A DNA stretch of 64,000 bases, taken from contig NC_088776.1 of assembly GCF_954871325.1 (NCBI RefSeq), positions 8,129,985-8,193,984 of the forward strand, given 5' to 3'. The notes beneath the pieces were generated by a model, which saw nothing but the letters and a program-made list of their open reading frames with translations, was not told where the DNA came from and searched no databases. The translations under genes and the position numbers were made by a program. Of this stretch, positions 46,958 through 56,679 are shown piece after piece. How positions within the stretch are numbered: the first letter of the stretch is position 1; each line of letters starts with the position of its first letter. The stretch is from Gordionus sp. m RMFG-2023. Taxonomy: Eukaryota; Nematomorpha; Gordioida; Chordodea; Parachordodidae.

Positions 46958-47200
46958 TTAACTACATTCGAATTCGCTGAATACAATCTTTGTGATATTT
47001 CTAAATTTTAGATAAATTGTGCAAGAAATTAATATTTTGAACATTTTGAATTGCAAATCTTTACGTGCCATCTGGACAATCGTTGAGGATGCAAAATTCT
47101 GAGTAGTCGCGTTAAAAAAAGATCGAGTGAGAAGTACTTTCTGGAATATTGGGTATCTTATCATATTAACTATATTTGTGTTTGAATTTTTCAGTCCCAT
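46958..47200 (-). CDS. possible first exon of a mitochondrial-type protein
   Basis: An 80-codon minus-strand frame opens with ATG near 47200; a second ATG gives MIRYPIFQKVLLTRSFFNAT, which has the Arg-containing, acid-free character of a mitochondrial targeting peptide. A GTAAAG donor inside the frame (after ...STIVQMA) could end an exon. No downstream exon was found. It may equally be chance. Confidence 0.25.
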   Translation of the reverse strand: MGLKNSNTNIVNMIRYPIFQKVLLTRSFFNATTQNFASSTIVQMARKDLQFKMFKILISCTIYLKFRNITKIVFSEFECS

Positions 47201-48005
47201 CAGGCTTATTAATCTCCTTTTATAAGGATCGAATCACAATCACAATTTTTTCAAAAACTATAGATCGAAATCAAAGATTAAATTTTTTTTTTTAAAAAAA
47301 AGGATCGCGATCACCATTCTTATATGGATTATATGTAAAGTAACGTCAAAAAGTAACATCGTTACTACCGTCGTTACTTTTTTTGAAGAAAACGTCATTC
47401 GTTACCTTTTTCTAGAAGTAACGAGTAACGTAACACGTTTCTTTTTTTGAGTAACCGTAACGCAAAACGTTACTTGTTATTTTGTATTTTTTCTTAAAAA
47501 ATATCAACAAAAAGAAAAACATATTTTATGTATAAAAAATTATTTTTATTTATTTTTTAATTATTAATATAAATAATTTAAGCCGAGTTTTAATTCATTT
47601 CAACCACTTCTTTCATTTTTATTTTAATTTCTCGTTGTTAAATTTTCTGTCGAAATTAATATTCAATCAAAATTTTAAGTAAATGTTAATAATGATATTA
47701 TTATTCTTATAATTTATTTTAAGAATATTATGTAGGTCCATAGTACTTACTTCTTCAGATGAAAATGATTTAACCTTTCTTTGACCCCAATTTGAAATAT
47801 ATTTTAAACCAATAAAGAAAATTAATGATACCAAGTCTACACTATGTAAATGTAAATTATATCCCAACACATATATTTTAACCTCAATGTCCAGCAGTCT
47901 AAACTTAAAAAAGCATCAAGGTAAAAAGATGAATTTTACTTTAATAATAAAATAATATTCTTTCATAATAATTTGAAAAGCTTAATCATGGAATTAAAAT
48001 ATAAG

Positions 48006-48832
48006 TAGGGTTGTGCCGATATTAAATATCGGATCAAATCAGCTCCGATATTTAGCGTTTACCAAAAATATAGGATCGAGCACATACCTGTAAAAACCGA
48101 TCCGGTCTTTTTACTTTTTTTCTTTTTTTTTGTTATTTTATGTTATATATATTTATTTTACATTATTATAATATTTTCTAAATAATTTTTTTTAAGCAAT
48201 GCAAATGCAAAACACCCTTTAAATTTTATTTTAAAATAGATTTATAGTATATTAAAAGTTTTTTTCAAAAAAAATAGAAAAGAACACCCAAAGTTTTAAT
48301 TATTTTAAATTTTTTTTAATAATAACGCCAATTTTATTGTTTATACTTTAAATAAAAGAATTTTTTAAAATATGGTATCTAAATTATGGAAATATTTTAC
48401 AAAAGACAAAGATAATTTTGCAAAATGCGTTATCTGCGGAATCATCTGAGTTTATCTTCAGTAAGGCAGGGGATATAGATACTCCATATCGCAGAAGCTT
48501 ATTGCCAGAAATTCTAGAGGCTCTCGTATTTATTTTAAAAAATCTAATATTATAATTTTATATATTAAATACAATTTTATAATTCATATCAACATAAAAT
48601 GGATATATTATAAAATATATGTTTTTTTAATTATAGTCTTAATTGTAGAAATAAAAAAATTAAATTAAATGCATATTTTGATTTTTTGCAAAAAAATATT
48701 GATTTCTTAATTACATTTGGTTCAAAGGAGGGTGGTGAAAAATCAAAATAAATATCAAATCGGTATTAGTAGCGGATCGGTTTTCAATATCGGATGAGAT
48801 CGGTGAAAAATATGTGAATCGGCACAGCCCTA
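48006..48832 (+). mobile_element. second hAT relic nested in the first, with BED-finger start
   Basis: The ends are inverted: TAGGGTTGTGCCGATATT on the left and TAGGGCTGTGCCGATTC read inwards from the right. It splits sequence that is continuous in the sister element (ATATAAGCAATT near 31740). At 48372 a plus-strand frame reads MVSKLWKYFTKDKDNFAKCV followed by ICG, the typical start of a hAT transposase with a BED zinc finger, then stops. The rest of the transposase is gone. The target duplication is not clean (only AAG is shared). Confidence 0.7.
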
Positions 48833-50058
48833 AAGCAATTTTATACTACAGTATTGGGCTGGGAACCAACATTAAAAACCCAAGATTAATAAAATATTAG
48901 TATTGGTTCAAAGTATTATATTGAGTTTTTTATATCTTCTATTTCTTGTTTTAGTATTGCTATTGGTTTGACTATAATTGTTAATAAATTTAAAGAATAA
49001 AAAATAGTGATTTTAAAAAACTTTTTTAAAATATGAAATAGTGGCGTAGCCAGGATTTATCCAATAACAAAATTTTACAAAGAATTTAATTATAGATTTT
49101 ATTTATTATTAAAATCCCATTATTTAACCAGCTGTTTTGAGCACTAAGGGCTTGTTTGTCTGATCAAAATTTTGAAATTAATTGTTGCTAAAAATAAATA
49201 AAAAATTGTTACATAAAGATGTTATCTTATAATATATTATTGTTGTATAATTCTATTTATATTATAATTAAATATATTAATATTTTTTTTTACAAAACGA
49301 TCTTATATATTTTGTATTCCATATTAAATCAACCAAAAAATGTCGATTCTCAACCAGACCCCCTTCGATTTTTTTAAAATTTGTATGTTGGTAGTATATA
49401 CACTAACTAATAAAAATGTAAAATTTTACTTTTCAAATCGGCTTACTTCATGAGATATGACGTGAAAATTCCAAAATACAGTATATTTAATTTTAAATAT
49501 CTCAAAAAGTAATTAAGCTGATGGCATGATTTAAATTTTATTAAATAGCTCTAAAATAGCCCTTTAATATTATATAAAAATTATTTTATTAATAAAAAGT
49601 CTATTACCAAAAACAGTAAATAGAACCGGAAATAGCTATAAAATAAAAATTGCTCTTTTTTTTTCTTTCAATTTTTTTTACAAATAGACATTATACTTCT
49701 TAATATTTGTACAAAATTTTAGATTGGGACCATTACTGGGCCAATAGTTATTACGCTTTAAATATAAATAGTATGGCTTAAATCCTAAATTATACCAAAT
49801 ATATAGTAATTTACGAAACAAATAAAAAGAAAATTCCTTTATGATCGGGCAGATTATATTTTTTTATAAATGTTTGGGCTGTGAGCCCACTAGTAGACAT
49901 TATGTTATATTTAACATATAAGTTTAGCGATTTTATTTTAGAGAGAAAATAATTGTAAAAATATTTATAACTTTATTTAGCTAATTATTTATATTACATG
50001 AATATAAAATGGAAAATTATTAATTTAAATAATATCATACATTAAATTATCTAATGAA

Positions 50059-50890
50059 TTAGAATAACGTTTGACTTTCATTTTTTCCATTAACTTTCAT
50101 TGATATAAAATTATTCATACCTGGCATAAGTCTGCTGTTTTCGTCAGAATTATAAAATTCTATTACTTTATTTGCAATGTCATCCGGAATTATTCTACTT
50201 GGCTTTATGATATTTGGGTTTGACAAAACACCCTTTTCTTCAACTAATTGTTTAGCTGTCCGGGCCATAAAATTTGTGGTTGAAAATTCCTTTTCAATTT
50301 TATCAAGAGTCCAAGATTTTGGTAAAACTGTTAAAATTTGTATTTTTTCATTGCGAGAACTTGTAGCAAATTTTTCTTTCAGTTGATTTATGATTTCGGC
50401 TTCATCTTTTTTTGCTTGATCCTCTAGATTTATTTTAAAAACTTTTTTAATTTTTCCCTGAATTTTCAAAAATTTATTTACAGGATATTTTTTTCATTTA
50501 ACCTTTTCTTTTTAATAGGTGTCTCCCCTAAAAATGGCAAAGTTTCATTTAAAGTTGAAATTGAAGTATTAAAATCTGTATAAGAGTCGGGATTATTGCA
50601 TGGTTGATCAGGTTCAGAATCGCTAAATGTTTCATTAATAGTTGAGGTAGAAGGTAAGTTAGAAATAGAAGGTAATGTGATAGGGATCGTAGAAGTAAAA
50701 GGTGAGATCAGATTTGTTGGATATTTTTTTATTTTTTTCCGGCACTACAAATTTTTTGATTAATTGATAAGCTAGAATTCACTTCTATCATCCATTGTAA
50801 AACATTTCTAAGATCGTAGCGTACTGAATGAGATTTTATTCTAAAGGGATTACAGCACTTTACTGGAATATAAATATCTTTTCTAGACAT
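50059..50890 (-). pseudogene. transposon protein remnant (CNPF ... LPKSW ... SRLMPG family)
   Basis: From ATG at 50890 the minus strand reads MSRKDIYIPVKCCNPFRI and LQWMIEVNSSLSINQKIC, then a stop. A Ser/Thr-rich segment follows in another frame. The last part (50469-50059, 136 codons open) contains EKIQILTVLPKSWTLDKIEK, QLVEEKGVLS and FYNSDENSRLMPGMNNFISM. I recall these blocks, in this order, from a widespread uncharacterised animal transposon protein. Here the C-terminal half is missing, so the element cannot be autonomous. A zinc-binding role for the N-terminal Cys pairs is inference. Confidence 0.6.
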
Positions 50891-51722
50891 TTAAATTTTT
50901 TTGGTAAGGAATAAAAGATAGCTATTAATTTTATATAATTATTTTAAATTAAAAATAAATTGGATAATGAATACCGATAATTTAATTTTCTTAGAAAAAT
51001 GGCTTTATAAAATATCAATATAAATGACGGCTGTTGCTGTTGGAATTATTTTATTTGGTAATTAATTATAAGTAGAAAATAATCTTTATGAAAATATATT
51101 TCTGACGACACAAAGATAATTTTTTATTAGGCAAAGAAAATAATCTACATAATTCACTCATAGAATTGCCAGGTCAAAAATCTCGAATTTAAGAAGAAAA
51201 TTTTTTTTTTGGGGGGGGGGGGGCGAATATAAATCTTAAGATGGGGTTCGGATTTCAGTTTTAATACTATTATTCACAAATATTATCACTTTTGTTAAAA
51301 AAATAATTACTCATTTCGTATAATATAGAATCTAAGCCATACTATTTATATTTAAAGCGTAATAACTATTGGCCCAGTAATGGTCTCAATCTAGGATTTT
51401 GTACAAATATTAAGATATTTGTTAAAAAAATTTGAAAGAAAAAAAAAGGGCAATTTTTATTTTATAACTATTTCCGGTTTTCTATTTCCGGTTTTTGGTA
51501 ATAAAATTATTTTCAATATAATAAATTTTATATCATATTAAAGGGCTATTCTAGAGTTATTTAATAAAGTTTAAATTATACCTTTAGCTTAATTACTTTT
51601 TGAGATATTTAAAATTAAATTTGGTGTGTTATAAACTTTTCGCGTTTCTAAAGATGACCATATCTCATGAAGTAAGCTGAGTTGAGAAATAAAATTTTAT
51701 ATTATTGCTAGTTAGTGTATAT

Positions 51723-52124
51723 CAGTGGCGTAGCTAGGAATTTTCCTTAGAGGGGGTCCATACATATAAAAGCCTGGGGGCTTCGCCCCCAGACCCCTTT
51801 AACGGGCCTTCGGCCGGGTTTATCTTACAAATCATAACCATATCTTCGATAATATATAATAAATATATTTTTTAAATGCATCAATAATCTGTTTTATAAT
51901 TTAGTAGCTTATTCTCAATGACTTTATAATAATACTATCAAGATAATTTCAATAGTAATAAAATATCCTTCCACAAACATCAAAACCAGAAAAATTTAAA
52001 TATTATTGGTATTTATTTGATATAAAGTCACCACTTATAAGTCTTTTGAACGTATAATCTAAAAATAAATTTTTGTTCTGGGAGGGGTCCAAACCCGAAA
52101 ACCACCCCCGTAGCTACGCCACTG
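51723..52124. mobile_element. hAT-type MITE, 402 bp (CAGTGGCGTAGCTAGG family)
   Basis: The ends CAGTGGCGTAGCTAGGAA and, inwards from the right, CAGTGGCGTAGCTACGGG form the terminal inverted repeats. An exact 8-bp duplication, GTGTATAT, flanks it at 51715-51722 and 52125-52132. It contains a GC-rich stretch with GGGGGCTTCGCCCCC, a perfect hairpin. It sits in the right arm of the long-inverted-repeat transposon, so it is the youngest layer of the nest. A solo fragment of the same end lies at about 49040. Confidence 0.93.
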
Positions 52125-52419
52125 GTGTATATACTACCATCATGCAAATTTTAAAAAAAATCGAAGAGGGTCGGGTTGAATTTTCAGTTGATTTGATATG
52201 GAATACAACATATTCTTTTTGTATAGTTTTATTTTATTATATATTGTCGGGAAAAAATAAATATTATTTTTGTAATAAATATTATTGTATATATTTAATT
52301 TTTTTAAGTAACGAGTAGCCCGTTACTTTTCTGAAAAGTCAGTAACGCGCGTTCCTTTTTTGAAAAGGTAACGAGTAACGGTAACGCGTTGTAGTAACGT
52401 TTACAGCACTAGATTATAC

Positions 52420-54166
52420 AAATATTTTTTTTGATGAAAAGCCCGATGAAAAATTAAATGAATAAAAATATTAATTATATGTTATTTTTTGTAAATAATA
52501 TTTTATTATTATATAACATATATACCAATAATTTTGTAATTAAATACAAAGATGTAGCGGAATTTATCTAAGAAATAAAAGGGAGGGGAGAAGGGGGGGG
52601 GGTTTATATTTTATTATTTAGTTGCACTTCATAGATTTGGGTGCTTTAAATGGTTTGGCAGTTAGTTCAAAATAAAACTAATTATATAACTAAATAATAA
52701 AAAATTTCCAAAATTGGCATCATGCTAGAACAAAAATTATTGAATATATGAGTGGGTCAATATGTAATGTCTGATTATTACTTACTAATTTATCAAACAG
52801 TTCCAATTAAATAAAAAACCAGTTATTAACAAAAAACTATAATGGTATTGACACGCCTTAGCCTGAATCTTATCGGAATTAGTCTAAATGCCAAATTTCT
52901 TTTTCGCATTTAATTGATATTGTTTATTTAATGGTTTATTTAATCGATAAAGAAGTAAAATAGTAAATCTTATTTTATTTTGAATCGAATTATGCTTTTA
53001 AAAATTAATTGTAATTCTAGTATTAAGACGCAGTCTTCTATTCAACTTTTAAAGGCTCTAATTTTAAGACTACTTAATTAATATACATTTTAGTTTTATT
53101 CTTCAATCTGTTTGCTAAAAAGTATAAATAAAAATGTTATTAAAAAATAACTCTATAAAATTATTCTCGCAAGGTAAAATGGGAAGTACTAAAAATATCA
53201 TAATAAAAAAAACGCTAAATAAATGAAATATAATAATTTTAATCATAATTTCTAAGTGTAAGACTCAGCTATAGCCTCAATATATAATAATGTAATAGTA
53301 GTAGCATAAGAAAAATTAGTCAAATAGACTTGTGACCTTTTTTGAAAAAAGGATCAAAAGGATTGTTTAACAAATTGATCTCTATTCGGATTTCGAAAAT
53401 CATTGATAGAGGCAATTAATTGATAGAATCCAGATGGGTTAATGTCTGTATTTTCTTACTTTCTTAAATATCTTTTTAAATAAGGGCATTTCTGCCCATG
53501 TGATTATTCTATTTTTTCAGAATCTGTTTTTACCATTTCAAAATTTATTTAGGAGCTCTTAGAGCTGTAAACTAAAAAATCTGGGGTATAAATTTTTATT
53601 TTAATCAAGAATTGCATATTCAGCATGTACCAAGAGGAAATGGACATATTTCATTATTTATTATGTTTTAATAATATGAATTAGGTAATATATCAAAATA
53701 ATCGGTATATTATATCAAAATTTAAATAAATGATAAATACTATTTAATAATATTAAGTACAATTATAATCAAAATGATAATTAAGCAATGTTATGGTCAA
53801 ATTATTAGTATTACTTTTTAATACTATTCACTTCTAAGTGTATTAAATGGAATAAAAAATGAAATCAAGAAATTTAGCTGGGAACAACAGGAAGGATTGG
53901 GTTCCAAATTATGACCGATCTGTGCCTGTGGTTACCAGCAGAGCAGTGGCGACATTAACGGAAGTTAGCTGAAAAAAGATAATTTTGGATAATGTTAGCT
54001 AAAAAAAATAAAGTAGGTAATTATGAAAATAATTTTAAAAAAATTACTTATGATATGATGTTAAATCAAATGATTTTTATATCTTTTTGAATCTGTCACA
54101 ATCTTGGATAACTTACATGACAGCTTTTGTCGTTAATCAAAATAACACCTGAATTCTTAGGTTATT
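52420..54166. other. AT-rich 5' flank of the galactosyltransferase gene
   Basis: A 37-codon frame at 53859-53972 (MKSRNLAGNNRKDWVPNYD...) looks somewhat coding-like but has no known match. A segment at 52700-52755 resembles 9925-9975 (CATCATGCTAGAACAAAAAT and CATCATACTAGAACAAAAAT-like). The sequence GAATTCTTAG directly before 54161 could be a splice acceptor in the 5' leader. Confidence 0.35.
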
Positions 54167-55114
54167 ATGAAATTGAAAGTTTCATATTTTTTTATTTTAA
54201 GTTATATAATATGTTTACATTTGATATTTATTATATTAATATATAATTTAAAATTTGATAAGCCAATATTTATAAATCCTTTAAATGTCAAAAAAAAATA
54301 TTCAATTATTGTTGCAATAATGACTGCCCCTTTAAATATATATCAGAGAAATATTATTAGAAAAACATGGTTACAACTTGATTCTCAAAATTCGATACAC
54401 TATTTTTTTATAGGGGTCAGAAATATGAAAAAATCAATATTGAGTAGTCTTATAAATGAAAATGCTATGTATGGAGATCTTGTACTGTTACCAGACATTT
54501 CAGATGCTTACAATATAATTAGCCAGAAACTACTTGATATGATTAAATGGTCCTATGATAATATTGAATTTAATTATTTTATTAAAGTTGATGATGATTC
54601 ATTTGTTAAATTAGATATTTTAGCTAATGATTTGATCTCAAAATATCATAATAAAAATATATATATGGGATATTTTGTTGGCAATGCAAAAGTCTATAAA
54701 TCAGGTAAATGGGCTGAAAATTCTTGGTTTCTTTGTGATAGATATTTACCTTATGCTAGAGGAGGTGGTTATGTTATATCATTTTTTATTGCTCAATATT
54801 TAGCAAATAATTATCACTTATTAAAAGTATATAATAATGAAGATACTAGTCTTGGGGTATGGACAGCCCCTTTAGATATTATTAGAATTCATGATACTCG
54901 ATTTAACACAGAATACATATCTCGCGGATGTTATGAAGATTATGTTATTATGCATAAGCAAAATGTTGAAGATATGCAAAAAATGTATGATATGTATAAG
55001 AGTTCAGGCAATATATGCGAGAAGGAATCAGCCACTATGGATATATATGAATATAATTGGACAGTTTTGCCATTTAATTGTTGTAAAAAGAAACCAAAAT
55101 CAATTCTTTTATAA
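54167..55114 (+). CDS. B3GALT6: beta-1,3-galactosyltransferase 6-like, 315 aa, single exon
   Basis: A Golgi type II membrane enzyme of family GT31, expected to add the second galactose of the Xyl-Gal-Gal-GlcA linker that joins glycosaminoglycans to proteoglycan cores. A short cytoplasmic tail and one membrane anchor (about residues 7-27) precede the catalytic domain. Motifs in order: RNIIRKTW (61-68), the metal/UDP-binding VDDDSF (DDD at 142-144), LPYARGGGYVIS (194-205), EDTSLGVW (225-232) and DTRFNTEYISRGC followed by the MHKQ tail motif. ARGGGYV, the ED-(S/T)-G-W block and the RGC...HKQ end are what separate this type from other beta-3 transferases. Vertebrate B3GALT6 is also intronless. 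The start is the first ATG; a hydrophobic anchor directly follows it. AATAAA lies near 55217. The length is typical and nothing is missing. Confidence 0.9.
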   Translation: MKLKVSYFFILSYIICLHLIFIILIYNLKFDKPIFINPLNVKKKYSIIVAIMTAPLNIYQRNIIRKTWLQLDSQNSIHYFFIGVRNMKKSILSSLINENAMYGDLVLLPDISDAYNIISQKLLDMIKWSYDNIEFNYFIKVDDDSFVKLDILANDLISKYHNKNIYMGYFVGNAKVYKSGKWAENSWFLCDRYLPYARGGGYVISFFIAQYLANNYHLLKVYNNEDTSLGVWTAPLDIIRIHDTRFNTEYISRGCYEDYVIMHKQNVEDMQKMYDMYKSSGNICEKESATMDIYEYNWTVLPFNCCKKKPKSILL

Positions 55115-55897
55115 AATTTTATATATAAAATTATATTTTGGTAATATAAAACATACAATCATGGTATTATACTTTATTTGCAATCATTTCTAATGTGATC
55201 TCTAAATTTTAAATGTAAAATAAAAAATTTTTTATCCGAATAATTTATTAAGAATAATCACATATCAGATCACCAAAAGTAAATAATTCTTAAGTATAAC
55301 CCTCTATAAATCTGACTTGAATTATGATTAAATAGTATATTTAAACATAAGCATTAAATTACAACATAGATAAATATTCAAGGTGTCTTTAACATATTTT
55401 TTTATTTTTACTAATACACTTCTATTTTACAAAATTGGCATATTAAAATAAATTACAATTATCTCATGTTATTTGTAATTCATCTGGAAACATGAATTCA
55501 CATTTTTCTGCCATCTCTGATAGGATGCCTAAATTTTTGCTAATTCTGATATAACTAATTCCAATAGTGCAGATACTTTACTTTTTAAAATTCATTTTTT
55601 ATATAAAAAGTATGACAGGGAGGAGGGGGTGGGGGGTGCTTATGAAAATTATAATTAAAGTTTAAAGAAAGATATTGGGACAATTTTATTTATGATAAAA
55701 TTATTTTGGTCGGGGGGTGAGGGATGTTTTAAAGATAGATGCTAAGTTGTAATCATTTCCAGTAAATCCATCAAAATAAGCAATCATTTCATAATAATTT
55801 ATTTTAAAGATATTCAATAAGATCAAATTTTTTGCTATCAATCTGTTTAATTTTTGATGATTTTTTGAATCAGATTATATTTTGATATAAGATTCAT
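55115..55897. other. spacer between galactosyltransferase and Harbinger palindrome
   Basis: AT-rich with GGAGGGGGTGGGGGG at 55622. The minus strand at about 55560-55490 has a short coding-like patch (ILSEMAEKCEFMFPDELQI) that could be a relic of an accessory transposon protein. No gene is supported. Confidence 0.35.
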
Positions 55898-56672
55898 CGC
55901 AAATATCTATTAAATGAAAATTTTTCTCTGAGTATGTTGCACTGAAAGGTGACCTAACAACATCTCAGTTATTTAATTATACAAGAATGAAGAGAACAAT
56001 ATTCAATCATATTCTTAACTTGATATTTAATGACATCAATCCTAAAGATACTAACTGCAATAAGCAAGTGGATGCAGAGGATAGGCTATTGCTCTCCTTA
56101 AGGTAATATTTATTTAATTATCCTATATTTATAAAAGATATTTAATAACTGGTATGTCGTTTTCACAATTAACATACAGTTCAAGGATATCAAAATCATG
56201 TGTTGCATATATAGCTAATCAGAGGGCAATTTGGAATGCAGCTAGATATTTACATGCCAAAACCTTCAAGAAAGGATTGGGAAAGAGTACATTAAATTTA
56301 TATATTCTAATAATTTAATATATAATTATTTAGATTTCACAAGAGTTCCTGCTTCATTCAGGGTTCCCTAATTGTTTTGGTGCCTTGTATGGAAAACATA
56401 TCTATATAATGTCCTCCCAATAGTGGATCTCAATTTTTTTGTTACAAACATAGATTTACTTTAGTTTTGTTAGCCTTAACAGACATAAATAAAAAATTCA
56501 TATTTATTGATGTTGTGGCTTATGGAAAGCAGAGTGATAGGGGAGTATTTATAAATAGCTCCTTGTATAGAGGTTAAATTAAAGTTATTTTTAACTAATT
56601 AAATCAATTATATTTAAAAATAAAGTGCAGAAATTGTTAACCAGATTCTTGATCTACCAATCTCATATTATA
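55898..56672 (+). mobile_element. PIF/Harbinger transposase remnant, plus-strand arm of a palindrome
   Basis: Plus-strand blocks match the Harbinger (DDE_4-type) transposase: RTIFNHILNLIF...VDAEDRLLLSLR, then after an intron-like gap MSFSQLTYSSRISKSCVAYI, then SGFPNCFGALYGKHIYI, LALTDINKKFIFIDVVAYGK and RGVFINSSLYRG. The expected DGKH reads YGKH here, so the first catalytic Asp is lost, and several stops and shifts are present. The arm is an inverted copy of 56799-60068. The gaps at about 56105-56150 and 56290-56335 may be the element's own introns. Confidence 0.8.
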
Positions 56673-56679
56673 TTCTCAT

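Larger units (their letters stand above)
49312..52208. mobile_element. DNA transposon with about 490-bp terminal inverted repeats
   Basis: The left arm 49312-49803 and right arm about 51311-52208 (less a 402-bp insertion) are inverted copies, sharing for example TTGTATTCCATAT at the tip and AAATAGTATGGCTTA at the inner end. Between them a minus-strand protein remnant (50059-50890) is visible. The unit interrupts the TAACG hAT relic between CTTATATATT and TATTCTTTTT, so it inserted later. The superfamily is not certain. A 4-5 bp duplication (ATATT) is possible. A G13 run at 51211 lies inside. Confidence 0.8.
47335..52411 (+). mobile_element. hAT transposon relic (TAACG family), host of a transposon nest
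   Basis: It matches 31135-32331 piece by piece: the GTAACG-rich ends, a long AT-rich middle (ATATCAACAAAAAGAAAA, TCGAGTTTTAATTCAT-like blocks) and a decayed remnant of the hAT dimerisation region at about 49127-49200. The right end closes GTTTACAGCACTA at 52411. The flanks GATTATAT (47327-47334) and GATTATAC (52412-52419) agree at 7 of 8 bases. Two other elements (48006-48832 and 49312-52208) interrupt it. A GTGGCGTAGCCAGG fragment at 49040 is a third intrusion. The left terminal bases appear lost. Confidence 0.75.

Noticed and set aside
53859-53972. 37-codon frame as an upstream exon of the galactosyltransferase
   Set aside because: The enzyme is complete from its own ATG with the membrane anchor directly after it, and no in-phase splice was seen.
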